From Streptomyces sp. H27-C3 (GTDB taxonomy: Bacteria > Actinomycetota > Actinomycetes > Streptomycetales > Streptomycetaceae), in the NCBI RefSeq assembly GCF_030063415.1, contig NZ_JASITA010000015.1, positions 41,292-105,291 of the forward strand: a stretch of 64,000 nucleotides of DNA, given 5' to 3'. Under the pieces are notes generated by a model. It was given only the letters and a program-made list of their open reading frames with translations, was not told the origin of the DNA and made no database searches. This document shows, piece by piece, positions 10,147 through 18,996 of the stretch; position 1 is the stretch's first letter; every line of letters begins with the position of its first letter. Position numbers and translations under genes: made by a program.

Positions 10147-11334
10147 TCAGTAGGTGCGGCGGGTGGCACTGACGCGGCTGCCGCGCCACAGGACCACCGC
10201 TCCCGCCAGGAGCAGCGCGCCGAGGCCACCGGCCAGGGGGGCGAACCAGTTGGCCGGTTCGTAAGACTCACGCACGGGAGTGGGGCCCGGACCGAAGTAC
10301 GTGTCCCCGTGTGTCGCCGCGGCCGGGCGGAGGCTGGCGGGGCGCAGCTTGCCACCCGCCCGGATCGCGGCCGCCGGGTCGACGAAACCGTGGCCCCTGG
10401 CGTCGTCACGTCCGCCGCGGGGCGCGTTGCGCGCGGTGTCCGCGAGGAGCTCCTTGACCTGGGCGGGGGACAGTCCGGGGTGCGCCGCGCGTACGAGTGC
10501 GGCCGCGCCGGAGACGAAGGCGGACGCGGCGCTGGTGCCCCAGCCCTCGTAGTAGCGGCGGTCGGGGTCTGCTATGACGACATCGACACCGGGTGCGCTG
10601 ACGGTCGCGTACCAGCGGCTGGTGGAGAACGGGGCGTGCGAGCCGTCGCGGTCGACGGCGGCCACCGCGATCACGCCGGGGTACGCGGCGGGGTAGGAGA
10701 TGTGGTTGCCGTCCTCGCCGCCGTTGCCCGCGGAGGCGACCACGACGGCGCCCTTGGCGAGCGCGTACTGGACGGCGGCGTCCTCGGCGGGCTCCGGGTG
10801 GGCGGACTTGCTGTCGTCGCCCAGCGAGAGGTTGATGACGTCGGCGCCGTTGTCGGCGGCCCAGCGGATGCCCTGGGCGAGGGCGTTGCCCCGGGAGCTG
10901 CGGGCCTTCTTGCGGGCCGTGTCGCCGCCTTCGAGGATCACCCGGACCGGCAGGATCTTCGCCCGGGGCGCGATGCCGAGCACGCCGTCGGTGCGGCCGG
11001 GGCCGTGTCCGTGGGCCGCGATGATGCCGGCCATCGCGGTGCCGTGCCGGGCCCACGGCCGGTCACCCCGCCGGGCCCCGAAGCCGATGAGGTCCTTGCC
11101 GGCGAGCACTTGCCCCGCGAGGTCCGGGTGAGCGTCGTCCACGCCGGTGTCGAGAACGGCGACAGTGATGCCCTCGCCCCTGGTCGTGCGCCAGGCCTGC
11201 TCGGTGCGCATGGCGTCGAGCGCCCACTGCTGGACGCGGATGCCGTCGGCGGCCTGCGCGGGGGCGGCGGGCAGCAGCGCGAGGACGGTGGCCGCGAGGA
11301 TGGCGGCGACGGCCCGGTGGGCGGGGCGGGTCAT
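10147..11334 (-). CDS. mycosin-type (MycP) membrane-anchored subtilase
   Basis: A 395-residue S8 serine protease. An N-terminal signal peptide ends near APAQA (residue 28). The catalytic triad is Asp62 (VLDTGVD), His97 (RHGTAMAG) and Ser268 (GTSAAS). A C-terminal membrane helix (FAPLAGGLGALLLAGAVVLW) with a short basic tail gives the type VII secretion mycosin architecture, with the protease domain outside the membrane. No EccC, EccB or WXG100 genes are nearby, so its link to secretion is by family only. Its start overlaps the stop of the upstream membrane-protein gene by 4 bases (ATGA), so the pair is coupled. Confidence 0.92.
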   Translation of the reverse strand: MTRPAHRAVAAILAATVLALLPAAPAQAADGIRVQQWALDAMRTEQAWRTTRGEGITVAVLDTGVDDAHPDLAGQVLAGKDLIGFGARRGDRPWARHGTAMAGIIAAHGHGPGRTDGVLGIAPRAKILPVRVILEGGDTARKKARSSRGNALAQGIRWAADNGADVINLSLGDDSKSAHPEPAEDAAVQYALAKGAVVVASAGNGGEDGNHISYPAAYPGVIAVAAVDRDGSHAPFSTSRWYATVSAPGVDVVIADPDRRYYEGWGTSAASAFVSGAAALVRAAHPGLSPAQVKELLADTARNAPRGGRDDARGHGFVDPAAAIRAGGKLRPASLRPAAATHGDTYFGPGPTPVRESYEPANWFAPLAGGLGALLLAGAVVLWRGSRVSATRRTY

Positions 11335-12959
11335 CGCCGTGTCTCCGGGACCGGGGCGACCGTCCTACGCAGGGCGCGCTCGATCCGGTCCGCGATGCCC
11401 TTCGCCTCGTGACCGAGGCCCGCCTGGGCGGGGGCGGTGGTCGCGCCCTTGACCATGGCGGGTTCGGCGGGCTGCGGGTCGGTGACGATACGTCCGTCGG
11501 CGAACCCGGAGACGGCGTACACGACGACGGGGGCGTCGGTGAGCACGCTCACCGTCCAGCTCGCGCGCTGCCGGTCGCCGAAGCCGGCTGCCGCGGTGCC
11601 GTCGACCGGGTAGCTGCGGGGCATCAAGTCGAGGCGTTCCGCGAGGCCTTCGCCGGTGAAGCGGGTACGCAGGGTCCGCATCGCCGGTGCCTGGGCCTCG
11701 GTGAAGAGCAGCCCGACGGTGATGACGCTGCTGGTGGTGGCGTCGGTGTAGGTGGCGCGCAGCAGCCTCTCGCAGCCGACCGGTGCGAGCGCCTTGCGCA
11801 GCAGTGGGTCGAATGCGTTCGCGCAGTTGCTGTCCGGGGCTACGGCGATCCGCGTCCAGTCGCGGTCCGCGCCGCCGGGTCCCGCGCCGTTGCCCTCGAT
11901 GGTGCGGGGGAAGAGTGTGTCGACGGGGACGCTGTGCCAGCTGCCGCGTGCCTCGGCGTATCCGGTGGGGGCGGTGGCGTCGGCGGCGGAGTCCCCGGTC
12001 AGCCAGCTCCCCGTGACCGCGCCGCCGATCAGCCCGAGCCCGAACACGACACAGACGGCGGCGGCCAGGACCCGCGAGGGATGGCGGGTGCGGACGGGGC
12101 GCAGCTGGGTGGTGGTCTCGGTGGGGGCCTCGTACGCCGTCCAGTGCACCGGCGGCTCGAACGCGATGGGGCGTCCGGCGTGGGGCTGCGGCGTCAGGTC
12201 GACGGCGCCGACGGCCCTGCGGCGCACAGGTCCGGGCAACGGCCCGTCGGCAAGCTGCCCGACGGGCTGCCCGGTCGGCCGGGGCGGGGCCTGGGTGGGC
12301 CGCGGACTTGGAGCGAGAGGGGCGGTGACGGGGCGAAGCCGGGTGGTGATCTCGACCGGCGGAGCGGAACGCGGGTGCCGGGTGGGCCTCGGCGGGAGGG
12401 CGGTACCAGTTCCGGTGTCGGTACCAGTCCCGAAGTCCGAGCCTGCGTCGACTCCCGCGTCCCGTGCGGCGCCACGCGCGGGCCCGAGGGCGCGGCCGGG
12501 CGCGGGTGCGGGGCCAGGGGCACGGCCGGGCGCGGGGACGCGGGGGCCGGAGGTCCGAGAGGGGGCTTCGCCGATCACGCGCGGCGGAACAAAGGCGGGG
12601 CGCGCGGGCGCGCGCGTGGGGCGGGCCGGGGGCTGCGGGCCGTCGGCCCGGGGAGCTTCCGCCGCATCGCGCGGCTGCGCGGGCCGTGTGCCGGGAGCGG
12701 CGGCGCGTTCGCCGGAAGCGGGCGGGTGCTCCGGCCGTCTGCCCGGCGGGCGGGTGGCCGGCGCCGAGGCGCCTTCGGCGGGCGGGTGCTCCGGCCGTCT
12801 GCCCGGCGGGCGGGTGGCCGGCGCCGAGGCGCCTTCGGCGGGCGGGTGGGGCGGCTGCGGCGGGCCGGGTGCCGGCGGCCACGGTGCCGGGGCGTTCGTG
12901 CGTGGGTGGTCCGGTGGGGTGGAGGGCTGTGCCGGGGCACGGTGCGCTTCGGTGCTCAT
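11331..12959 (-). CDS. proline-rich single-pass membrane protein coupled to mycosin
   Basis: 542 residues. The first 290 or so are disordered and rich in Pro, Ala and Arg, and would be cytoplasmic. One membrane helix follows (VLAAAVCVVFGLGLIGGAVT), then an extracytoplasmic domain of about 210 residues containing two cysteines. The disordered region contains a perfect 20-residue tandem duplication encoded at 12721-12840. I do not recognise the outer domain. The ATGA overlap with the mycosin gene suggests that the two act together, perhaps with the outer domain as partner or substrate. GGGGGG lies before the ATG. Confidence 0.85.
   Translation of the reverse strand: MSTEAHRAPAQPSTPPDHPRTNAPAPWPPAPGPPQPPHPPAEGASAPATRPPGRRPEHPPAEGASAPATRPPGRRPEHPPASGERAAAPGTRPAQPRDAAEAPRADGPQPPARPTRAPARPAFVPPRVIGEAPSRTSGPRVPAPGRAPGPAPAPGRALGPARGAARDAGVDAGSDFGTGTDTGTGTALPPRPTRHPRSAPPVEITTRLRPVTAPLAPSPRPTQAPPRPTGQPVGQLADGPLPGPVRRRAVGAVDLTPQPHAGRPIAFEPPVHWTAYEAPTETTTQLRPVRTRHPSRVLAAAVCVVFGLGLIGGAVTGSWLTGDSAADATAPTGYAEARGSWHSVPVDTLFPRTIEGNGAGPGGADRDWTRIAVAPDSNCANAFDPLLRKALAPVGCERLLRATYTDATTSSVITVGLLFTEAQAPAMRTLRTRFTGEGLAERLDLMPRSYPVDGTAAAGFGDRQRASWTVSVLTDAPVVVYAVSGFADGRIVTDPQPAEPAMVKGATTAPAQAGLGHEAKGIADRIERALRRTVAPVPETRR
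12721..12840. repeat. perfect 60-bp tandem duplication in coding sequence
   Basis: 12721-12780 and 12781-12840 are identical base for base. In frame they encode two copies of a 20-residue unit (EGASAPATRPPGRRPEHPPA) in the proline-rich tail. Identity down to third codon positions points to recent duplication. Confidence 0.97.
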
Positions 12960-13169
12960 CCGCCCCCCGTTCGTGTTCTCCCGACCTGTGCCCCACGATG
13001 CCCGATCGCCTTTCGGGGCAGGTCCGTTCGTATCCTCACCACGTGGGCGCCACTCTACGGGCTGACGTGGGCCGGGCGGGAACCAGTCGCAGAGGTCCGG
13101 GGGGAGTCGGGCGGATCTGACCGGATCATCCCCCTACCCAGTGGTAATCGACTCTGGCAAGCTCTGGCC

Positions 13170-14372
13170 ATGACACCCCGCGCCGCCGACCGTGCCCGGT
13201 ACGACCGGGCCACTGCCCACCTCGACGCTCCTCTCGCCGTCGTCGATCTGGAGGCTTTCGACGACAACGCCGCGGATCTGGTCCGCCGGGCGGCGGGCAA
13301 GCCGATCAGAGTGGCGAGCAAGTCCGTGCGCTGCCGCGCGCTGCTGGAGCGGGTGCTGGCCCGGGACGGGTTCGCGGGAATCATGTCGTTCACCCTCACG
13401 GAGTCCCTGTGGCTGGCGCGCTCGGGGTTCGACGATGTGCTGCTCGCCTATCCGTCGGCGGACCGTGCCGGATTCGCGGAGCTCGCCGGTGACCCCAAGC
13501 TCGCCGCCGCGGTGACCGTGATGGTCGACGATCCGGCGCAGCTGGAGCTGATCGACCGGGCCAGGGACGGCGGCACGGAGGAGGTCCGGGTCTGTCTGGA
13601 ACTGGACACCTCGCTCCAGTTGCTGGGCGGCCGGGTGCGGGTCGGCGCGCTGCGCTCACCGCTGCGCGAGCCCGCTCAACTGGCCGAGATGGCAAGGTCG
13701 GTGGCGCGCCGCCCCGGCTTCCGGCTGGTGGGAATCATGGCGTACGAGGGCCATGTCGCCGGGGTGGGCGACTCGGTCGCGGGCCGGCCGGTGCGGTCCC
13801 GGGCGATCAGGCTGATGCAGAAGGCGGCCCGCAAGGAGCTGGCCACCCGGCGTGCGGCTGTCGTGGCGGCGGTCAGGGCCGTGGCGCCCGACCTGGAGTT
13901 CGTCAACGGCGGCGGTACCGGCAGCGTCCAGCACACCGCCGCCGAGAGCGCGGTGACGGAGATCGCCGCGGGCTCCGGGCTCTACGTGCCGCGGCTCTTC
14001 GACAACTACTCCTCCTTCACCGGCCGCCCCGCCGCCCTCTTCGCCCAGCCCGTCGTGCGCAGGCCGGGCGTCGGCGCGGTGACGGTGCTGGGCGGCGGTT
14101 ATCCGGCTTCCGGGGTCGCGGGCCCGGACCGGCTGCCCGTCCCCTATCTCCCCGAGGGGCTGAGGTACGACCCGCAGGAGGGGCCCGGCGAGGTGCAGAC
14201 CCCGCTGCTCGGCTCCCCCGCCGACGATCTGCTGATCGGCGACAAGGTGTGGTTCCGGCACGCGAAGGCCGGCGAGATGTGCGAGCGCTTCGACCAGTTG
14301 CAGCTGATCGAGGGCGACCGCGTGACGGCGACCGTACCGACGTACCGGGGCGAGGGCCGGACCTTCCTGTAG
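13170..14372 (+). CDS. alanine-racemase-fold amino-acid deaminase/aldolase
   Basis: 400 residues of the PLP-dependent D-threonine aldolase/alanine racemase N-terminal family. The PLP lysine is in RVASKSVRCRALLERVL (Lys near residue 51); downstream come the barrel strands (GIMAYEGHVAG, FVNGGGTGSV) and the C-terminal beta domain with FDQLQLIEGD. The substrate is a D- or beta-hydroxy-amino acid by family; the exact one is not known. The frame is open far upstream, but the ATG at 13170 fits conservation. CAAGCT lies 6 bases before it, so the message may be leaderless. Confidence 0.88.
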   Translation: MTPRAADRARYDRATAHLDAPLAVVDLEAFDDNAADLVRRAAGKPIRVASKSVRCRALLERVLARDGFAGIMSFTLTESLWLARSGFDDVLLAYPSADRAGFAELAGDPKLAAAVTVMVDDPAQLELIDRARDGGTEEVRVCLELDTSLQLLGGRVRVGALRSPLREPAQLAEMARSVARRPGFRLVGIMAYEGHVAGVGDSVAGRPVRSRAIRLMQKAARKELATRRAAVVAAVRAVAPDLEFVNGGGTGSVQHTAAESAVTEIAAGSGLYVPRLFDNYSSFTGRPAALFAQPVVRRPGVGAVTVLGGGYPASGVAGPDRLPVPYLPEGLRYDPQEGPGEVQTPLLGSPADDLLIGDKVWFRHAKAGEMCERFDQLQLIEGDRVTATVPTYRGEGRTFL

Positions 14373-14385
14373 AGGCCCGCACCCG

Positions 14386-14416
14386 TCGGCCGGGCGCCAC
14401 CCCGACGCCCGGCCGA
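14386..14416. terminator. bidirectional terminator
   Basis: Perfect 11-bp inverted repeat (TCGGCCGGGCG with its complement) with a 9-base loop, between the convergent aldolase and SDR genes. Confidence 0.8.
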
Positions 14417-14437
14417 TGCACAAAGAGCAGCGCGGGG

Positions 14438-15235
14438 CTACACCGGTGTGACGTACGCCCCCGAGATGCCCCCGTCGACCAGGAAGTCGGTCGCGTTGAT
14501 GAACGAGGAGTCGTCGCTGGCGAGGAAGGCGACCGCGGCGGCGATCTCGTCCGCCTCCGCGAACCGGCCGACCGGGATGTGCACCAGGCGGCGCGCGGCG
14601 CGCTCCGGGTCCGTGGCGAACAGCTCCTGGAGCAGCGGGGTGTTGACAGGACCCGGGCAGAGCGCGTTGACCCGGATGCCCTCGCGGGCGAACTGCACGC
14701 CCAGCTCGCGGGACATCGCCAGTACGCCGCCCTTGGACGCGGTGTACGAGATCTGCGAGGTCGCGGCGCCCATCCGCGCCACGAACGAGGCGGTGTTGAT
14801 GATGGAGCCGCGGCCCTGGCGCCGCATGTAGGGCAGGGCGGCCTTGCAGCACAGGAAGACGGACGTGAGGTTGACGTCCTGGACGCGCTGCCACGCGTCG
14901 AGCCCCGTGGTGAGGATCGAGTCGTCGTCGGGCGGTGAGATGCCCGCGTTGTTGAAGGCGATATCGACCGAGCCATAGGTGTCGTACGCCGTCTTGAACA
15001 GCGCTTCGACCTGCTCGGGGTTGGTGACGTCGACGCGCACGAAGGTACCGCCGACCCCCTCGGCGGCCGCCTTGCCCGCGGCTTCGTCGATGTCGCCGCA
15101 GACGACGTTCGCGCCCTCGGAGGCGAGGCGGCGGACGGTGGCGAGGCCGATGCCGCTGCCCGCTCCGGTGACGACCGCGGTACGGCCGACCAGGCGGCGG
15201 CAGGTGCCCTCAGGAAGTGCAGGTGTTTCGCTCAT
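14438..15235 (-). CDS. SDR-family dehydrogenase of the ethanolamine cluster
   Basis: 265 residues with a classical short-chain dehydrogenase layout: NAD-binding TGAGSGIG (residues 20-27), NNAG in the middle, catalytic Ser in INTAS and YTASK. It is last in the glnA4-aldehyde dehydrogenase-SDR operon, 6 bases after the dehydrogenase stop. In the gamma-glutamyl ethanolamine route it could oxidise the alcohol of gamma-glutamylethanolamide to the aldehyde. That role is inferred from context; the fold alone does not show the substrate. Confidence 0.9.
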   Translation of the reverse strand: MSETPALPEGTCRRLVGRTAVVTGAGSGIGLATVRRLASEGANVVCGDIDEAAGKAAAEGVGGTFVRVDVTNPEQVEALFKTAYDTYGSVDIAFNNAGISPPDDDSILTTGLDAWQRVQDVNLTSVFLCCKAALPYMRRQGRGSIINTASFVARMGAATSQISYTASKGGVLAMSRELGVQFAREGIRVNALCPGPVNTPLLQELFATDPERAARRLVHIPVGRFAEADEIAAAVAFLASDDSSFINATDFLVDGGISGAYVTPV

Positions 15236-15241
15236 GTGGGC

Positions 15242-16630
15242 TCAGGCCTCCGTGCTGATGAAGATGTTCTTGGTTTCGGTGAATGCGGTGAGGGCGTCGG
15301 GGCCCAGTTCGCGTCCGAGCCCCGACTGCTTGTAGCCGCCGAACGGGGTCGAATGGCGCACGCTGCTGTGCGAGTTGACCGACAGGTTGCCCGCGGCGAC
15401 GGCGCCGCCGACGCGCAGGGCCCGGCCCACGTCACGGGTCCAGATCGACCCCGACAGGCCGTACGGGGTGGCGTTGGCGAGCCGGACCGCGTCCTGTTCG
15501 TCGTCAAAGGGCAGGACGACGGCGACCGGGCCGAAGACCTCCTCCATGGCCACGTCGGAGCCGGGTGCCGCGTCGGTGAGGACCGTCGGGGCGAACCAGA
15601 AGCCGGGGCCCTGGGGGGCGCTGCCCCTGATCGCCCTGCCGCCCTCGGGGACGTAGGACCGTACGCGCTCCAGCTGGGACCGCGAGATCAGCGGGCCCAT
15701 CTGGGTCTTCTCGTCGGACGGGTCGCCCACGACCACCGACTCGATGGCGGGGGTGAGGAGTTCGAGGAAGCGGTCGTACACGGAGCGCTGAACGAGGATG
15801 CGGGTACGGGCGCAGCAGTCCTGGCCCGCGTTGTCCAGGAATGACATGGGGGTGGCCGCCGCCGCGGCCTCGATGTCGGAGTCGGCGAAGACGATGTTGG
15901 GGCTCTTGCCGCCGAGTTCGAGGGTGACGCGCTTCACGCGGTCGGCGCACTTCGACATGATCTTCTTGCCGACGCGCGTGGACCCGGTGAAGACGATCTT
16001 CGCCACGCCGGGGTGTTCGACCAGCGCGTCGCCCGCGACGGCGCCCGCGCCGGGCAGTACCTGGAAGAGGCCTTCGGGCAGCCCCGCTTCGAGGGCGAGC
16101 TCGGCCAGCCGCAGCGCGGTCAGCGGGGTGGTCTCGGCGGGCTTGAGGATGACGGCGTTGCCCGCGGCGAGCGCGGGGGCCGTGCCCCAGGCGGCGATCG
16201 GCATCGGAAAGTTCCACGGCGCGATGACGCCGATGACACCGAGGGGTTCGAGGAGGGTGAAGTCGATGCCGCCCGCGACGGGGATCTGACGGCCGGTGAG
16301 GCGCTCCACTCCCCCGGCGGCGTAGTCGAGCAGATCGCGTACGTTGCCCGCTTCCCAGCGTGCGTTGCCCACGGTGTGGCCGGCCTCGCTGACCTCCAGG
16401 TGGGCCAGCTCCTCGACATGGTCGTCGACCACGTTGGCGAAGCGGCGCAGCAGGCGGGCGCGGTCGGCCGGGGCGGCGGCCGCCCAGGCGCGCTGCGCCC
16501 CGGTGGCCCGTACGACGGCCGCGTCGACATCGGCGGCCGTCGAGGCCGCGATGGTGGCGATGACCTCTTCGGTGGCCGGGTTGAGGATGTGGTGCTCGGT
16601 GGCGTGCTCGAAGGGCAAGGCGGGCCTCAC
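15242..16630 (-). CDS. aldehyde dehydrogenase of the ethanolamine cluster
   Basis: 462 residues, NAD(P)-dependent aldehyde dehydrogenase. It shows PWNFP near residue 140, the FTGSTRVGK cofactor loop, catalytic Glu in LELGGKSP and catalytic Cys in NAGQDCCARTRI. Its ATG overlaps the glnA4 stop by 4 bases. By context it would oxidise gamma-glutamyl-acetaldehyde to gamma-glutamylglycine, parallel to the PuuC step in putrescine use. Confidence 0.95.
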   Translation of the reverse strand: MRPALPFEHATEHHILNPATEEVIATIAASTAADVDAAVVRATGAQRAWAAAAPADRARLLRRFANVVDDHVEELAHLEVSEAGHTVGNARWEAGNVRDLLDYAAGGVERLTGRQIPVAGGIDFTLLEPLGVIGVIAPWNFPMPIAAWGTAPALAAGNAVILKPAETTPLTALRLAELALEAGLPEGLFQVLPGAGAVAGDALVEHPGVAKIVFTGSTRVGKKIMSKCADRVKRVTLELGGKSPNIVFADSDIEAAAAATPMSFLDNAGQDCCARTRILVQRSVYDRFLELLTPAIESVVVGDPSDEKTQMGPLISRSQLERVRSYVPEGGRAIRGSAPQGPGFWFAPTVLTDAAPGSDVAMEEVFGPVAVVLPFDDEQDAVRLANATPYGLSGSIWTRDVGRALRVGGAVAAGNLSVNSHSSVRHSTPFGGYKQSGLGRELGPDALTAFTETKNIFISTEA

Positions 16631-18000
16631 AGTCGTTCGAAGGAGCGGCGGAGCTCCCAGTCGGTCACCGCGGTGTCGAAGGCTTGCAGCTCGACCCGCG
16701 CCATGTTGCGGTAGTGCGCGACGACCTCGTCACCGAAGGCCGCCTTGGCGATGGGGCTGTTCTCCCAGAGCTCGGCGGCCTCGCGCAGGCTCAGCGGGAC
16801 GTGCTCGTAGTCGCCGGTGTAGGCGTTGCCGGTACACACTTCGGGGAGTTCGAGCTTGTGCTCGATGCCGTACAGGCCGGCCGCGACGAGGCCGGCGACC
16901 GCGAGGTGCGGGTTGACGTCGCCGCCGGGCAGCCGGTTCTCGAAGCGCATCGAGCGGCCGTGGCCGACGACGCGCAGGGAGCAGGTGCGGTTGTCGTGGC
17001 CCCAGGCGACGGCGGTCGGGGCGAACGAGCCGGGCTGGAAGCGCTTGTACGAGTTGATGTTCGGGGCGTAGAGCAGGGAGAAGTCCCTGAGCGCCGCGAG
17101 CTGTCCGGCGAGGAAGTGCTGCATGACCGGGGACATTCCGCCGGGTCCGTCGCCCGCCATGACGTTGCGGCCGGCCTCTTCGACGGACTGGAGCGAGAGG
17201 TGGATGTGGCAGGAGTTGCCCTCGCGCTCGTTGTACTTGGCCATGAAGGTGAGCGAGACGCCCTCCTGGGCCGCGATCTCCTTGGCGCCGGTCTTGTAGA
17301 TGGCGTGCTGGTCGCAGGTGGTGAGGGCTTCGTCGTACTTGAAGACGATCTCGTGCTGGCCGGGGTTGCACTCGCCCTTGGCCGACTCGACGGTCAGGCC
17401 CGCCGCCGTCATCTCGTTGCGGATGCGGCGCAGCAGGGGCTCGATCCGGCCGGTGCCCAGCACCGAGTAGTCGACGTTGTACTGGTTGACCGGGACGAGA
17501 TCGCGATAGCCCTGGTCCCAGGCCTGCTCGTAGGTGTCCTTGAAGACGATGAATTCCAGCTCGGTGCCCACATGCGCGGTGTAGCCGTGCTCGGCGAGCC
17601 GTTCCAACTGGCGGCGCAGGATCTGGCGGGGCGCGGCGACGACGGGTGAGCTGTCGGCGGGCCAGGCGAGGTCGGCGATGAGCATGGCCGTGCCGTCGTT
17701 CCACGGGACGCGGCGCAGCGTCGAGAGGTCGGGGCGCATGGCGAAGTCGCCGTATCCGCTGTCCCAGGAGGACATCGCGTAACCGTCGACGGTGTTCATT
17801 TCGGTGTCGACGGCGAGCAGGTAGTTGCAGCCTTCCGTGCCGTTCTCCAGGACGTCGTCGAGGAAGAACTGGGCGGCGAACCGCTTGCCCTGCAACCGTC
17901 CCTGCATGTCGGGGAAGGCCAGGACGACTGTGTCTATCTCGCCGCTCGCGATCAGGTCGCGCAGTTCCTGGAGTGCGAGCGGTGGTGTGCGGTCTGCCAC
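16627..18000 (-). CDS. glnA4: glutamine-synthetase-like gamma-glutamylethanolamide synthetase
   Basis: 457 residues of the glutamine synthetase fold. Catalytic-domain signatures are REGNSCHIHLSL (metal and ammonia-site region), the ATP-site region PNINSYKRFQPGSF and the glutamate-site NRLPGGDVNPH. The early NYLLAVDTEMNTVDGY and WNDGT strings fit the GlnA-like subfamily that joins glutamate to amines rather than ammonia. In S. coelicolor the gene in this setting (GlnA4, SCO1613) glutamylates ethanolamine; the symbol rests on this context. GTG start with GGAGGAC upstream. First gene of a three-gene operon, divergent from a FadR-type regulator. Confidence 0.9.
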   Translation of the reverse strand: MADRTPPLALQELRDLIASGEIDTVVLAFPDMQGRLQGKRFAAQFFLDDVLENGTEGCNYLLAVDTEMNTVDGYAMSSWDSGYGDFAMRPDLSTLRRVPWNDGTAMLIADLAWPADSSPVVAAPRQILRRQLERLAEHGYTAHVGTELEFIVFKDTYEQAWDQGYRDLVPVNQYNVDYSVLGTGRIEPLLRRIRNEMTAAGLTVESAKGECNPGQHEIVFKYDEALTTCDQHAIYKTGAKEIAAQEGVSLTFMAKYNEREGNSCHIHLSLQSVEEAGRNVMAGDGPGGMSPVMQHFLAGQLAALRDFSLLYAPNINSYKRFQPGSFAPTAVAWGHDNRTCSLRVVGHGRSMRFENRLPGGDVNPHLAVAGLVAAGLYGIEHKLELPEVCTGNAYTGDYEHVPLSLREAAELWENSPIAKAAFGDEVVAHYRNMARVELQAFDTAVTDWELRRSFERL

Positions 18001-18033
18001 GGAAAAGTCCTCCTTCGGTCAGCCGGAAGCCAT

Positions 18034-18056
18034 AAGGTATTCCTGAAGACCATTGC
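18034..18056. promoter_or_regulatory. candidate operator, copy 1 (glnA4/regulator divergent promoter)
   Basis: AAGGTAT-N8-ACCATTGC. The identical 15 outer bases with the same 8-base gap recur before the permease at 18954-18976. This copy also reads as the dyad GGTnTTCnnGAAnACC, which suits a dimeric GntR regulator. It lies between glnA4 and the regulator start. Confidence 0.65.
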
Positions 18057-18077
18057 TTGGGAAGGGGAAACCGCGAC

Positions 18078-18818
18078 GTGGCGAGCGAAATCGATTCTGC
18101 GGACCGTCTGACGCCCGTGCTGCGGCCGGTGCGGGCCGGCAATGGGTTCGAGGAGGCGCTGGAGCAGATCCTCCAGGTACTGCGGCTCGGTCTGGTGCCC
18201 GCGGGCGAGCGGCTGCCTGCCGAGCGTGATCTCGCCGAGCGCCTGCGGATCAGCCGGGTCACGCTGCGCGAGGTCCTGAAGGTGCTGCAGGACCAGGGTC
18301 TGGTGGAGAGTAGACGCGGCCGCTACGGCGGTACGTTCGTCCTGCCCCGTCCGGACACCCCGGCGGGCGGCTCCGCCGGGGCAGAGCTGCGGCGGCGCCT
18401 GGAGTCGGTCGACGTGGAGGACGTCCTGCGGTTCCGCGAGGTCCTTGAGGTCGGCGCGGCCGGGCTGTGCGCGGCGCACGGGCTGACCGACGAGGGCGTA
18501 CGGCGACTGCGCGCGGCGCTCGCCGCCACGCACGACGCGCCCCTGGACGACTACCGCAGGCGCGACACGCTGCTGCACCTGACGCTGGCCGAGCTGGCCG
18601 GGTCGCCGACGCTGACCGCGCAGTACGCCGCCGTGCGCGCGGACGTGAACGGCCTGCTGGACTGCATCCCGCTGCTCGTGCGCAACCTGGAGCACTCCCA
18701 GCAGCAGCACACCGCGCTGGTGGACGCGGTGCTCGACGGAGACGCGGACGGGGCGCGCGAGGTGATGCGCGAGCACTGCGGGGGCACGGCGGCGCTACTG
18801 CGGGGCTTCTTGACGTGA
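18078..18818 (+). CDS. epuRI: FadR/GntR-family regulator of the ethanolamine cluster
   Basis: 246 residues. The N-terminal winged helix-turn-helix (GERLPAERDLAERLRISRVT) is followed by an FCD ligand-binding domain of about 150 all-helical residues containing the metal-binding Asp/His pattern (FREVLE, HLTLAELAGS, HTALVDAV). The GTG at 18078 is chosen because GAAGGGG precedes it; a TTG at 18057 is possible. The S. coelicolor counterpart beside glnA4 (EpuRI) controls ethanolamine use; the name is transferred on position and family. Confidence 0.85.
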   Translation: MASEIDSADRLTPVLRPVRAGNGFEEALEQILQVLRLGLVPAGERLPAERDLAERLRISRVTLREVLKVLQDQGLVESRRGRYGGTFVLPRPDTPAGGSAGAELRRRLESVDVEDVLRFREVLEVGAAGLCAAHGLTDEGVRRLRAALAATHDAPLDDYRRRDTLLHLTLAELAGSPTLTAQYAAVRADVNGLLDCIPLLVRNLEHSQQQHTALVDAVLDGDADGAREVMREHCGGTAALLRGFLT

Positions 18819-18890
18819 ATCGGCCGCCCCGACCTGAACCGGCCGCCCCGATCCGCACAGGCCGCCTCGACGTGAACCGGCCACCGCCAC
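18814..18890. repeat. four degenerate ~19-bp tandem repeats
   Basis: Units of the form CGTGAACCGGCCGCCCCGAC start at about 18814, 18834, 18854 and 18872, just past the regulator stop codon. They fill half of the gap before the permease. Function unknown. Confidence 0.7.
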
Positions 18891-18953
18891 GTCCGCGACA
18901 TCCGTAACAGCGGGTTAACGCACAGGTCTTGCGCTGGGACCAGCCGAACCACA

Positions 18954-18976
18954 AAGGTATGGCATCCCACCATTGC
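18954..18976. promoter_or_regulatory. candidate operator, copy 2 (permease promoter)
   Basis: AAGGTAT-N8-ACCATTGC, matching 15 of 15 outer bases of the copy at 18034-18056, and ending 20 bases before the permease ATG. Confidence 0.65.
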
Positions 18977-18996
18977 ACCCGAGGCAGGAGCGGCTC

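Noticed and set aside
12721-12840. CRISPR-like repeat
   Set aside because: Only two adjacent identical units without spacers, inside a coding frame.
11409-13169. Long open frame on the + strand continuous with the aldolase gene
   Set aside because: It is antisense to the proline-rich membrane protein and arises from GC-rich third positions; family conservation starts at 13170.
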